Shown here in pieces: positions 1 through 8,618 of a stretch of DNA of 64,000 nt (position 1 is the first letter of the stretch; each line of letters starts with the position of its first letter). Source of the DNA: Dermabacter sp. p3-SID358 (GTDB lineage: Bacteria > Actinomycetota > Actinomycetes > Actinomycetales > Dermabacteraceae); contig NZ_JALXOZ010000003.1 of the NCBI RefSeq assembly GCF_025147465.1, forward strand, positions 62,001 through 126,000, read 5' to 3'. Position numbers and translations under genes: made by a program. A model generated the notes under the pieces. It searched no databases, was not told the origin of the DNA, and saw only the letters and a list, made by a program, of their open reading frames with translations.

Positions 1-1
1 C

Positions 2-2629
2 GTCGCGGTCATCATGACCGGGGTATTTGCGCTCGTCGCGTGGATGCTGCGGGTATCGGAGATTCGCGATGCCGCGACCATGATCAGTTCGCGCCTCCTT
101 CGCAAACGCGGTTCCGGGAAGCAGGCGAGCAAGGCTCCCGTGGTCGTGGAGGAAACCTCGAGCGAGGAAGTTGCGCCCCGCTACGATGGTCAAGCATCGG
201 ATCGACATACTCGAGCGAACCAAAGGATGACAGTGACCGATAACCGCAGCCTCGAGGAGCTCTTTTCTTCTCTCTCACTGAGCCCCGCTCTCGACGGGTC
301 GGCGCGCGAAGGCTCTGGCCGCGTGCCATCGTCCGCAACCGAGGGTGCGTCGTGGCACCGCGGCGTGTATGACAATGGCGAACCCATCCTCGTGTTTCTC
401 GTGCGCGGTGAGTATGCCGCCGATGTTCTCGATGCCGCCCGACGCGTTTCGCTCGTGAGCATCCCCGGCCTTGAAAGTGTTCGGGACGTATTCGATTCCC
501 AGGATGGCGAAGCGAAGGCAACCGCTGTTCTCTACACCGACCCGGGTATTCCCACCCTCGCCGATCTCACGCGCGAAGGCGCACTTCGAGCGGAAACCGC
601 CCGAACAATCGCTGGTCGCGTCACGACAATCCTCCACGAAGCGCGCAGCAAGGGCATCCGCCACCACCACCTCGACGAGGACCGCGTTTTTGTGGATCTC
701 GAGCACGACCAGGTGACGATCCTTGGCGCGGGAGTCGAGGACGCCGGTGACGAAGGCATTTTGCACCTGACCGAGCCGTTCACGCTCAGCCCCGATGTGC
801 GCGCGGTCGGTCGAATTCTGTACGTGGGGCTTACGGGCAGGAGCCCAGAGTTCTTCGGTTCCGACGCCTCTTATGATCCGTCGACCACATCTCCGCGCAC
901 GGTTCCCTCCGATTTGGCGGCACTCACTGCCGCTCTCCTCACCCCGCTTACGCCAAGCACCCCCGCCGACGGTCCCCGACCGTTGTCGATCGAGGACGTG
1001 CGTTCGGAGCTCTCTCCTTGGCAATCCCTCCCCGTGACCCTCGAAGCGTACGATCCTGAACAGCACGCGGGCGCGCCGGTCCCACTCGCCGAACGCGAGA
1101 ACTCCGAGACTCCCGCCGAAGACTCCGGTGCAGCCGGTGCTGCCGGGGTTGCGGGCGCCACGGGTGCCGCCGCTGGAACCGTCGCGAGCCTTGCTGCCGC
1201 CGGTCCCGTCGTCGCGGGCCCATTCGAGCGTCAAGAGCACCAGGCTGAAGCGGAGCAGGCCAAGACTGAGCAGTCGGAGGCTTCCGCCGACGCCGCCGAG
1301 GACAACACCGAGAATGACGCACCCGCCGAGAATGACGCCCAAGCGAGGCAGTCGGCGACGCCCGAAACCGCCCCCAACGATGACGACGATCTCGACATCA
1401 CATCGAGCGAGAACTCGATCGGTGCCGAGGAAAGCGAATCTCGTGACGAGGCTCCGCTCACGGGGAGGGTCGAAACTGCCGGCAAGCCTGTCGCCGAAGT
1501 GGAAAAGCCGTGGTCCGAAGTGATTGATGCCCCGCAGGCGCCACCCGCGGCGAGCACATTCCCCGGGCACATCGAAACGGGTACGCGCCAGGCGTCGGCA
1601 CCGTCGGCGGAGGAACCCACAGCACCGGTGGCGCCCCCAGCACCATCCACTCCCGCACCGATTCCCGTGGCAGGTCGCGAGGAATCCCTCGCCGAAGCCC
1701 CGAGCACTCCGAATACGGATGACGACCCCCACGAAACATCCGGCCGACCCATTGTTGTGCCGCCTTCGGCGGTGCAGCACCCGGCACCCCGAGTACGCGA
1801 GAACTCCCCCGGAGCCGGCGTCGTCATCCCCGTGCAGGGACGCGACGCGAGCGCCCTCGACACCGACGCTCCTGAGGCGCAGAACACGCAACACACTTCG
1901 GCATTCCGCGATGTCATGGGCATCGCGCTCGCTTCCGACTCAGCCGAAGAAACTAGCTCCGCATCCGGGAACACCGTGTCCCGCTCGACGACCGCGCGGA
2001 TTATCCTCGTTGCCGCCCTCCTCGCCGTCATCCTCGGTCTCGTGTGGGCCGTCACGTCGGTCACGTCAGTGGGCCGCCACGATCGAGATGTGGCGACAAG
2101 CCCAACGACGCAGGCGTCGGAAAAAAAGACCCCCGAAAAAACTGAAGAACCGACCGAGGAACCGAGCAAGGAGCCAACAGAGGAGCCAAAGCCCCTCGCA
2201 CCGCTGAACCAGGTGAGCGTCGTATACCCGCCCGATCCGGCAAAAGCAGATAATCCCGAGAATGCCGGGCGTATGTTCGACGGTGACCCGGGCTCCGTGT
2301 GGAAGACCCAGCGGTACGCGAGCGCAGAATACGGCCGGCTCCGCGAGGGCATGGGCATCAAGCTTGATCTTGGTGATGGCGAAGTCAAAAACGTTCGCAT
2401 CACGCCAGGCGCACAACAGGGCGGAACGATTGAGCTGCGCACCGTGACCGAGGATGGGCAGCTCGGCGACGTTATCGCCGCCGGCGATGTCACCCCCGGT
2501 CAGGATCTGACGCTCACTCCCGAAAAGCCCGTGGATGCACGTTCTCTCGTGCTGTGGGCACCCAACCTCGGCGCCGTTGATGGCGGGTTCCGGCTTGAAA
2601 TCGCCGAAGTGAAGGTCAATCAGGAATGA
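2..2629 (+). CDS. MurJ/MviN-type protein, C-terminal part: last membrane helix, pseudokinase, disordered linker, second TM, discoidin-like domain (5' end outside window)
   Basis: The frame is open at the left edge, so the gene starts outside the window. The first visible residues form the end of a hydrophobic helix followed by a basic stretch, as at the end of a MurJ lipid II flippase. A kinase-like fold follows (about residues 95-330). It has no HRD or DFG motif: the catalytic loop reads HHLDEDRVFV and the DFG position reads LGAG, so it should be catalytically dead. A Pro/Ala/Glu-rich disordered stretch of about 300 residues, one TM helix (about residues 665-685) and an extracellular F5/8-type C-like beta domain complete it. 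Mycobacterial MviN (Rv3910) has the same layout, in which the phosphorylated pseudokinase binds FhaA. The next gene overlaps its stop by 4 bases (ATGA). The family call is firm; the flippase domain itself is not visible. Confidence 0.8.
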   Translation, partial: VAVIMTGVFALVAWMLRVSEIRDAATMISSRLLRKRGSGKQASKAPVVVEETSSEEVAPRYDGQASDRHTRANQRMTVTDNRSLEELFSSLSLSPALDGSAREGSGRVPSSATEGASWHRGVYDNGEPILVFLVRGEYAADVLDAARRVSLVSIPGLESVRDVFDSQDGEAKATAVLYTDPGIPTLADLTREGALRAETARTIAGRVTTILHEARSKGIRHHHLDEDRVFVDLEHDQVTILGAGVEDAGDEGILHLTEPFTLSPDVRAVGRILYVGLTGRSPEFFGSDASYDPSTTSPRTVPSDLAALTAALLTPLTPSTPADGPRPLSIEDVRSELSPWQSLPVTLEAYDPEQHAGAPVPLAERENSETPAEDSGAAGAAGVAGATGAAAGTVASLAAAGPVVAGPFERQEHQAEAEQAKTEQSEASADAAEDNTENDAPAENDAQARQSATPETAPNDDDDLDITSSENSIGAEESESRDEAPLTGRVETAGKPVAEVEKPWSEVIDAPQAPPAASTFPGHIETGTRQASAPSAEEPTAPVAPPAPSTPAPIPVAGREESLAEAPSTPNTDDDPHETSGRPIVVPPSAVQHPAPRVRENSPGAGVVIPVQGRDASALDTDAPEAQNTQHTSAFRDVMGIALASDSAEETSSASGNTVSRSTTARIILVAALLAVILGLVWAVTSVTSVGRHDRDVATSPTTQASEKKTPEKTEEPTEEPSKEPTEEPKPLAPLNQVSVVYPPDPAKADNPENAGRMFDGDPGSVWKTQRYASAEYGRLREGMGIKLDLGDGEVKNVRITPGAQQGGTIELRTVTEDGQLGDVIAAGDVTPGQDLTLTPEKPVDARSLVLWAPNLGAVDGGFRLEIAEVKVNQE

Positions 2630-3174
2630 CTCCGATTCGTCCCTTCTCGCGTCGCGCCGACCGTGTGCGCGGCGAGATGAGGAGCTGGACGGGCTTCCCT
2701 CCAGGTGTGTTCGCGGGCTTTCTCGCCGCGACGATTGTCCTTGGCATCATGCTGTCATGGGCGCTCAACCTGAGCGTCAAAATGGACGCCCCGGCAGCGC
2801 AGAATCTCACCGATTCGGATGTTGCCCCCGGGACGGATAACTCCGGTCTTCCAGTGCTCACCGAGTACACGATCGGCGCCGAGGTGCAGAATCTCCTCGA
2901 CACGGGAAGCCTGCAAACGCCGGCAACGTTCGACGTGACGAAGTGCCTGAAGTCCCTCTCCTCAAACGAGTCGGTGCTTATGCTCGAGCGTGTTTCGTGG
3001 GGCAGCGACGAGAACGCGTGGCTGCTTGTGCTGGATGAGCACAACCTCACTCAAGTTCGCCGCGACGGAGGGGAAGTTTCCGCATCGGTCGTGCGTTCCA
3101 CGTGCGGGAGGAATGCCGATGGTTCCTCAGAGCTCCTGTTCTCGGCGCAGGTGCTCGTGGATCCGAAGCGCTGA
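2626..3174 (+). CDS. Small single-pass membrane protein of unknown function
   Basis: This 182-residue protein has a basic N-terminus, one TM helix at about residues 28-48 (FAGFLAATIVLGIMLSWAL) and an extracytoplasmic C-terminal domain of about 130 residues containing two cysteines (in TKCLKSL and RSTCGRN) that could form a disulfide. Its ATG overlaps the stop of the preceding pseudokinase gene (ATGA), so the two are probably translationally coupled and the product likely acts with the MurJ-type protein at the membrane. I recognise no family. The position between murJ and trxB is one where actinobacteria often carry small uncharacterised membrane or anti-sigma-like proteins, but no sigma-factor gene lies next to it here. 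Confidence 0.75.
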   Translation: MTPIRPFSRRADRVRGEMRSWTGFPPGVFAGFLAATIVLGIMLSWALNLSVKMDAPAAQNLTDSDVAPGTDNSGLPVLTEYTIGAEVQNLLDTGSLQTPATFDVTKCLKSLSSNESVLMLERVSWGSDENAWLLVLDEHNLTQVRRDGGEVSASVVRSTCGRNADGSSELLFSAQVLVDPKR

Positions 3175-3247
3175 CTACGAGACTCAGCCTCCACCCCTAC
3201 CCTTGTTCTGTTTGATTGTTGGCGAGCCTTCGCTGTGAAAGGACATC

Positions 3248-4297
3248 ATGACCACTTCTGAGCCTCAGACCCCGATTCTCAACACCCTCGGTGGCGGTTT
3301 CGGTATCGACCTTTCGGCATCGCAAACCGACGCTTCCGAGGCCCCTGCACCCGCTGATGCTTCCAATGCGCCCTTGCGGGAAGTCGTGGTCGTCGGCTCC
3401 GGCCCCGCCGGATACACCGCAGCCGTCTATGCGGCGCGTGCCGGTCTCAAGCCCGTGGTCATTGCCGGCTCGCTCGACGCGGGCGGCGCCCTCATGACCA
3501 CAACCGAGGTCGAGAACTTTCCCGGCTTCCCCGAAGGCATCATGGGCCCGGATCTCATGGGAAACATGCAAGAACAGGCCGAGCGCTTCGGCGCCGAGAT
3601 CCTTTTCGAGGATGCGACGGAGGTTGACCTCGCGGGTGACGTGAAGACGATCCGCACCGAAGGCGGTGACATTTTCCGCGCGAAGACGGTCATCATCGCG
3701 ACCGGATCCGCGTATCGCAAGCTCGGCGTTGACGGCGAAGAACGTCTCTCCGGCAAGGGTGTGAGCTGGTGCGCGACGTGCGACGGATTCTTCTTCAAGG
3801 ACAAGGACATCTTCGTGGTGGGCGGCGGCGACTCCGCCGTTGAGGAAGCCACATTCCTCACGCGATTTGGCCAGAGCGTGACGCTGCTTCACCGACGCGA
3901 CGCGCTCCGTGCCTCCAAGATCATGGCCAAGCGCGCCGAAGACGACCCGAAGCTCGACATTCGTTGGAACACCCAGGTTGTTGGCATCGAGGGCGAGAAC
4001 GAGCTCTCACATCTCGTGCTTGAAGACACCCTCACCGGTGAGCGCGAGACCGTCCCCGCCGATGGTCTTTTCGAGGCGATCGGGCACCTTCCTCGTTCGG
4101 GTCTGTTCAAGGGCCAAATCGATATCGACGATGAGGGCTACATCATTTGTGAAGGGCGCACGACACACACGTCCCTTCCTGGGGTGTTCGCGTGCGGCGA
4201 CGTTGTGGATCACCGCTACCGCCAGGCCATTACCGCGGCCGGTTCGGGTTGTTCCGCTGCCCTCGACGCCGAAAAGTACCTCGCTACTCTCGAGTGA
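3248..4297 (+). CDS. trxB: Thioredoxin reductase (NADPH)
   Basis: This is a FAD-dependent pyridine nucleotide-disulfide oxidoreductase that reduces thioredoxin with NADPH in the cytoplasm. An N-terminal FAD-binding GSGPAG motif (about residue 51), the redox-active CATC (about residues 175-178), a second nucleotide-binding GGGDSA and the C-terminal FAD motif GVFACGDV are all present. At 349 residues it is longer than the usual 310-320 because of a low-complexity N-terminal extension of about 40 residues rich in Ala, Ser and Pro. The start is supported by AAAGGA upstream of ATG 3248. Its stop overlaps a GTG start (GTGA) of a thioredoxin-fold gene in the place where trxA is normally found. Confidence 0.96.
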   Translation: MTTSEPQTPILNTLGGGFGIDLSASQTDASEAPAPADASNAPLREVVVVGSGPAGYTAAVYAARAGLKPVVIAGSLDAGGALMTTTEVENFPGFPEGIMGPDLMGNMQEQAERFGAEILFEDATEVDLAGDVKTIRTEGGDIFRAKTVIIATGSAYRKLGVDGEERLSGKGVSWCATCDGFFFKDKDIFVVGGGDSAVEEATFLTRFGQSVTLLHRRDALRASKIMAKRAEDDPKLDIRWNTQVVGIEGENELSHLVLEDTLTGERETVPADGLFEAIGHLPRSGLFKGQIDIDDEGYIICEGRTTHTSLPGVFACGDVVDHRYRQAITAAGSGCSAALDAEKYLATLE

Positions 4298-4644
4298 ACG
4301 AAGGACGCTCTTCCGACGCTTCCTCACCTCTCGGCGCCGTCACTTTCGAAATCCATCTCTTTTGGGCCTCGTGGGCGGCGCCCTCTCTTCCGGCGCCGCT
4401 TACCGCGCGTGAACTGCAGGGCGTTTTGCCTTCGGATGTTTTGGTGATCGTTCACGATGTCTCCGTGAACGAACTTTCCCTCGGACGCACTTCCCAAGCG
4501 TACTTTCCCGACGTGCTTCCTACGTGGCGAATCGTCGCGGTTCGGGATTCGAAGGTTATAGGGGAACGACTGTTGGCCGGCGCTCACCCCAAGTTCGAGA
4601 TCCGAGAGGCGCTCGAGGTGCTGCGTGCTGACAAGCATGGCTAG
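4294..4644 (+). CDS. Thioredoxin-fold protein lacking both active-site cysteines
   Basis: The GTG start overlaps the trxB stop (GTGA), giving 116 residues, the length of a thioredoxin. The segment FEIHLFWASWAAPS lines up with the thioredoxin strand and active site (FWAxWCGPC), but both cysteines are replaced (C to A, C to S). Downstream, DVSVNEL matches the conserved D-x-d-x-N region, VLPTW carries the cis-proline loop, and VIGERLLAGAHPKFEIREAL matches the last strand and helix. The whole fold is therefore recognisable while the redox centre is missing. It sits in the usual trxA position next to trxB. Possible roles are a reductase partner, scaffold or non-redox regulator; this is inference. 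No strong ribosome-binding site precedes the GTG, which suits translational coupling. Confidence 0.75.
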   Translation: MNEGRSSDASSPLGAVTFEIHLFWASWAAPSLPAPLTARELQGVLPSDVLVIVHDVSVNELSLGRTSQAYFPDVLPTWRIVAVRDSKVIGERLLAGAHPKFEIREALEVLRADKHG

Positions 4645-4719
4645 CCAGTACCGGTAGGCACTTCCTTCTTCCGTGACCTATGTACTTGCCCAAGCGCCCT
4701 CCACATAGGTATAACTGCG

Positions 4720-4896
4720 TTATCCCCAAGGTTATCCACGCCGGTTCTTGACATCGTGAATAGCTTGGACGATTGTGATGTTCTCTCCGATCTAAAGTGC
4801 TTGACCAGGGTGTTTGCTGCCGGTGCAGCCCATGCATCTAGGTTCTCTACCCTTGCGGATGACACTTATCGCCACAGGGCGAAACGTTTATCCACA
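4720..4896 (+). promoter_or_regulatory. Three DnaA-box-like 9-mers outside the main origin
   Basis: TTATCCCCA at 4720-4728, TTATCCACG at 4732-4740 and the consensus TTATCCACA at 4888-4896 lie in the same orientation next to the parS cluster, about 9 kb from the dnaA-dnaN gap. They could titrate DnaA or belong to an extended origin. Their function is unproven. Confidence 0.55.
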
Positions 4897-5433
4897 GCGC
4901 TTTGCACATTTGTGTATGAGGGATCGGGTTTGATGTGAAACCCGCAGCCGTGCTCGCCCGGAAGTTTCTTTACCTGGCCATACACCCGTATTTCGCTTCT
5001 ATTCACTATGTGGAGCCTGAGGTGGAGAGATGTGTTGCCCATTTTTCGCCTTTTCACGTGAAACATCGCCTTCAAGGGTGACCGCACTAGTTTGTACATA
5101 GCCATCTTTTGGATTGTTCCTCCAACTGAAGCTTTGGCATGTGGCCAAGGAACACCTTTGCTCCTTGGCGATGCTCTTGCTTAGTCATCGGTAATCGAAC
5201 AGAAAGCGACAACAGTAGTTCCACGTGAAACCAGTTCGACGTGAAAACTAGTTGGACTTCCACGCACAACCACCTAGGGACTAAAGCATCAGTTTGCTTC
5301 GCGAACTTAGCACGCATCGACGGTTTCACATGAAACACCCGTAGACGTTGTTCGCGCGAGTCGATTTCGCCGGGTCACAAAGATATGTTCTGATTCGATG
5401 CTTTATCTAAGTAAGGTGCACTCTCGACCAGCA

Positions 5434-5447
5434 GTTTCACGTGAAAC
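5434..5447. promoter_or_regulatory. Perfect parS site
   Basis: GTTTCACGTGAAAC with no mismatch, in the centre of the cluster. Confidence 0.93.
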
Positions 5448-5520
5448 ATGTAAGTCCCAACGACCAAACGACACTGGCAAGTCGGATTGCACATACTTTC
5501 TAGCGAGGAACTTTGAGGTT

Positions 5521-5534
5521 GTTTCACGTGAAAC
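5521..5534. promoter_or_regulatory. Perfect parS site
   Basis: GTTTCACGTGAAAC with no mismatch, 87 bp from the previous perfect copy. Confidence 0.93.
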
Positions 5535-5775
5535 CGGGCGCGAACGGAATATTCCCGTGGCGCGAGAAGCCGATACCGCCATTCAGCTAAGTTCGCTTCT
5601 ATGTCTGCGACCGATCGAGGATGTTTCACGTGGAACGAATACGAATGACAGTAGACCATGGCCGCGATTCTTGTGAGGGATGCGCGCTGAAGACTCCAAC
5701 AAACATGTACAACCCAAGCAACCTGACTCTGACAAATATCAAATCCATGATGAGGCAAAGACAGAACCGGTACCC

Positions 5776-5789
5776 GTTTCACGTGAAAC
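5776..5789. promoter_or_regulatory. Perfect parS site
   Basis: GTTTCACGTGAAAC with no mismatch, 255 bp from the previous perfect copy. Confidence 0.93.
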
Positions 5790-6242
5790 CGATGGGGTGG
5801 TTGGGACCTGAACACCCATAGTCAATCGGCACGAAGAACGACGCTGCCGGGACAACACACCACAGGTTCACATGAACATCCAGTTCCACGTGAAACCTGC
5901 GAAAGTGAACCAGGGTACGAAAGCGAACCTCATCGCTAGCAGGCAAGCGAAGAATCGCTTCAAATGACCGAACTACATAGATCAACTACCGAGGCGAATA
6001 CGCTTCGCATAGGGCACGGTAGAACAGCGGTGAAGACGGTGCGGCTGAAGAAAAAGGTTCCACGTGAAACTATGCGCTGGCTAGCTGGGTACAGCACATC
6101 AGAACAAAGCGAAAAAATGCCCTGCGGCCCAAGCGCTGCTACAAGATCCTCGTAGTCGACCGGTGAAAGCGAATGTGGCGAGTTCAGAAACCAGTTCCGC
6201 GAATAAACGACATGAAATACGGCGCGGTGGCGCCAGCGTGAA

Positions 6243-7697
6243 CTACTCCTGGGGGAGCTCGACGTCGTCGAGACCCAACTTCTCGACGATACGCTCGAGG
6301 TCATCGAGATTCGTGAACTCGAGCGTCACTTTGCCCTTACGCTTGCCCACGTCGATACGAACAGGAGCCTCGAGCTTCGTCGAAAGCTTCGAGGTCAGAG
6401 AAACAACACGCGGGTTGTAGGAGCTGCGACGAGTGACCGCGCGCGTTGCGGAAGAAGATTCCACACCATTAGCGATGAGGCGCTCCACAGCGCGAACACT
6501 GAGGCCTTCGCTCACGATACGCTGCGCGAGTTCCTCCTGGAGTTGAACATCGTCGAGCCCGAGCAGCGCGCGCGCATGACCAGCCGAAAGCGCTCCCGAC
6601 TGGAGCCGGCGCTGCACAAGCGGGGGGAGGCGCAAAAGGCGCAGCGTGTTGGAAATCTGCGGGCGTGAACGCCCGATACGATCCGCAAGCTCATCCTGAG
6701 TGCAATTGAAATCCTCAAGCAACTGGCCGTATGCCGCAGCCTCTTCAAGGGGGTTGAGCTGGGAACGGTGAAGGTTCTCGAGAAGAGCATCGCGCAGAAG
6801 GTCGTCGTCGGTAGTCGACCGCACGATGGCGGGGATCGATTCGAGACCGGCGCGTTTCGCCGCGCGCCAACGGCGCTCACCCATGACGATCTCGAAGGAC
6901 TCACCATCAACGGAATCGGAAATGGGGCGCACGACGATCGGCTGGAGAACGCCAACTTCACGCAGCGAGTAGGCGAGCTCATCGAGTTCATCGTCGTCGA
7001 AAACGGTTCGCGGATTGCGCGGATTCTCTCGGATCTCGGCAATCGGGATCTCAACGAACTCGGCTCCAGGAACGGGCACGAGACCGGGATGCGAGGAAGC
7101 GAGTGCGGAATCCTTGGCACTCCGGTTGGCTTCCGACGGTAGCTCTGCAAGAACCTCAACAGACTTGTGCGGGCCCTTCTCGGCCGCGGCCTTACGCGCC
7201 GGAGCAGGCTTCGCAGCGGTTCTCCTTCCGCTTCGGCGCTTCGAGCGTGCGTCTCGGGCCCAGGAATCGGCGAGTTCTAGATCGGCGGCCTTCTTGCGCT
7301 CGCTCGTTTCCTCGCCCGGGCGTGAATCAGAGCTAAAAAACATATCCGCACCGCGGTTGCCGGCGGAGGACGACGGTGAATCCTCGGCTTTGACGGGGGC
7401 GGGGGTGGCGTCGGAACCCTTCTTTGACGAAGAAGAAGACTGAGCGGGCTTCGAAGCACGAGACTTCGACGCAGAGGACTTCGACCCGGCAGGCTTGGAA
7501 TCCGCGCCCGAAGAATCGCTAGCCTTTTTCGACGACGAGGAGCGCTGAGCGGAGGCGGCAGGCTTCTTTTCCGCGGGCTTCGCGGGGGTTGCGGGGGCCT
7601 CCTTCGCTTCGGTCGCCTCGGGCTTTTCGCTAGGCGCAGGTTCAGAGCTGGGGATCAGCGCACCGATACCCCGACCAAGGCCACGTTTCTTCGCCAT
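6243..7697 (-). CDS. parB: Chromosome partitioning protein ParB
   Basis: This is a CTP-dependent DNA clamp that loads at parS. The N-terminus KKRGLGRGIGALIP is the typical actinobacterial ParB start and contacts ParA. A Lys/Ser/Ala/Pro-rich disordered segment of roughly 180 residues follows, longer than in most homologues. The ParB/Srx domain holds GERRWRA, the CTP-binding box, and ENLHRSQLNPLEEA. The helix-turn-helix (DELADRIGRSRPQISNTLRLL) reads parS, and the C-terminal dimerisation domain ends in DDVELPQE. At 484 residues it is long because of the linker. It lies 12 bp downstream of parA and ends at the edge of the parS cluster. Confidence 0.95.
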   Translation of the reverse strand: MAKKRGLGRGIGALIPSSEPAPSEKPEATEAKEAPATPAKPAEKKPAASAQRSSSSKKASDSSGADSKPAGSKSSASKSRASKPAQSSSSSKKGSDATPAPVKAEDSPSSSAGNRGADMFFSSDSRPGEETSERKKAADLELADSWARDARSKRRSGRRTAAKPAPARKAAAEKGPHKSVEVLAELPSEANRSAKDSALASSHPGLVPVPGAEFVEIPIAEIRENPRNPRTVFDDDELDELAYSLREVGVLQPIVVRPISDSVDGESFEIVMGERRWRAAKRAGLESIPAIVRSTTDDDLLRDALLENLHRSQLNPLEEAAAYGQLLEDFNCTQDELADRIGRSRPQISNTLRLLRLPPLVQRRLQSGALSAGHARALLGLDDVQLQEELAQRIVSEGLSVRAVERLIANGVESSSATRAVTRRSSYNPRVVSLTSKLSTKLEAPVRIDVGKRKGKVTLEFTNLDDLERIVEKLGLDDVELPQE

Positions 7698-7709
7698 GAT
7701 CTCCTCGTT

Positions 7710-8618
7710 TCAGTTCTTCGGCTCGGGGCGGCGGGAAATCTCGTGCGCAGCGGCGCGGTAAGCGAGGGCTCCCGTGCTATTGGGATCGTAGTTGAGAACG
7801 GTTTGCGCATAGCTCGGGGCCTCCGAGATGCGCACCGACCTGGGAATCACGGTGTCAAGGGTCTGCGTGGGGAAGTGCTCGCGCACATCCTCGGCGACCT
7901 GGGCGGCGAGGCGGGTGCGGGCGTCGTACATCGTGAGCAGGATCGTTGAGACAACGAGGTCGGGGTTGAGGTGCTTGCGGATGAGATCGATGTTCTTCCA
8001 CAGCATCGCGATGCCCTCGAGCGCGTAGTACTCGGCCTGGATTGGCATGAATACTTCGCGCGCGGCGACGAGCGCGTTGATGGTGAGCAGGCCGAGAGAG
8101 GGAGGGCAATCGATGAGCACGTAGTCGAGGCGCGCCTGGCCCTTCTCCTCGCGTTCGGCGAAATAATCGGCAAGCGCGTTCTTGAGGCGCGACTCTCGCG
8201 CCACCATGGGCACGAGTTCGATTTCGGCGCCGGAAAGATCAATCGTCGCGGGGGCACATTCAAGCGTTTCGGCCTCGGGAGAGGGGGTGACGATCGCCGA
8301 AAGCGACTCGTCGTCGATCAGCACGTCGTAAAGCGAAGCGATTTCGGGATCGTGGGGGATGCCCAGGGCGGTCGAGGCGTTGCCCTGTGGGTCGGAGTCG
8401 ATCACGAGGACGTTCAGCCCGCCTTTGGCGAGGGCAACCGCAATGTTGACGGCGCTCGAGGTTTTACCGACGCCGCCTTTCTGGTTCGCGACGGCCATGA
8501 TGCGGGTATCTTCGGGGGCGTCAAAAGTTGCCTTCTCAAGGCGTTTGCGAAGCTCCATGTCGTTTCGCAGTTGCCGCATGAGCGGCGTCTCGTCGAGAGA
8601 GCTCTTCTTCTCAGCCAC
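7710..8618 (-). CDS. parA: Chromosome partitioning ATPase ParA
   Basis: This is a Walker-type ATPase that positions the origin by acting on ParB-parS complexes over the nucleoid. The deviant Walker A motif KGGVGKT follows MAVANQ, and a Walker A' and B region (VLIDCPPSLG) is present. I place the start at GTG 8618, not at the TTG 120 bases upstream. GTG 8618 follows an AAAGGGG ribosome-binding site and overlaps the end of rsmG by 8 bases. This gives 302 residues beginning VAEKKSSLDETP, a normal ParA length. It is transcribed with rsmG upstream and parB downstream. Confidence 0.95.
   Translation of the reverse strand: MAEKKSSLDETPLMRQLRNDMELRKRLEKATFDAPEDTRIMAVANQKGGVGKTSSAVNIAVALAKGGLNVLVIDSDPQGNASTALGIPHDPEIASLYDVLIDDESLSAIVTPSPEAETLECAPATIDLSGAEIELVPMVARESRLKNALADYFAEREEKGQARLDYVLIDCPPSLGLLTINALVAAREVFMPIQAEYYALEGIAMLWKNIDLIRKHLNPDLVVSTILLTMYDARTRLAAQVAEDVREHFPTQTLDTVIPRSVRISEAPSYAQTVLNYDPNSTGALAYRAAAHEISRRPEPKN

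Larger units (their letters stand above)
4928..6070. promoter_or_regulatory. parS centromere cluster (about 12 sites)
   Basis: The 14-mer consensus is GTTTCACGTGAAAC. Perfect copies lie at 5434-5447, 5521-5534 and 5776-5789. Single-mismatch copies lie at 5051-5064 (first base T), 5218-5231, 5883-5896 and 6057-6070 (fourth base C), 5323-5336 (CACATG core) and 5623-5636 (GGAAC arm). Weaker copies lie at 4928-4941 (two mismatches), 5234-5247 (three mismatches) and 5865-5878 (symmetrical, four mismatches). ParB binds such palindromes, loads and spreads in a CTP-dependent way, and ParA moves the complex. The sites sit immediately downstream of parB, about 6-8 kb from oriC. Confidence 0.92.
4645..6242. 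other. Gene-free 1.6-kb segregation region with a parS cluster and DnaA boxes
   Basis: No convincing gene lies between the cysteine-less thioredoxin gene (plus strand) and parB (minus strand). Short open frames here are interrupted by the palindromic sites and lack family resemblance. The DNA is visibly less GC-rich than the flanking genes. It contains many copies of the parS consensus GTTTCACGTGAAAC (listed in the cluster entry) and three DnaA-box-like 9-mers at its left end. It is best read as the centromere-like zone loaded by ParB. Confidence 0.8.

Noticed and set aside
275..1894. Long open frame on the minus strand within the murJ-pseudokinase gene
   Set aside because: It mirrors the codon-biased plus-strand gene, has low-complexity Arg/Gly/Val composition and no family resemblance; high-GC antisense shadow.
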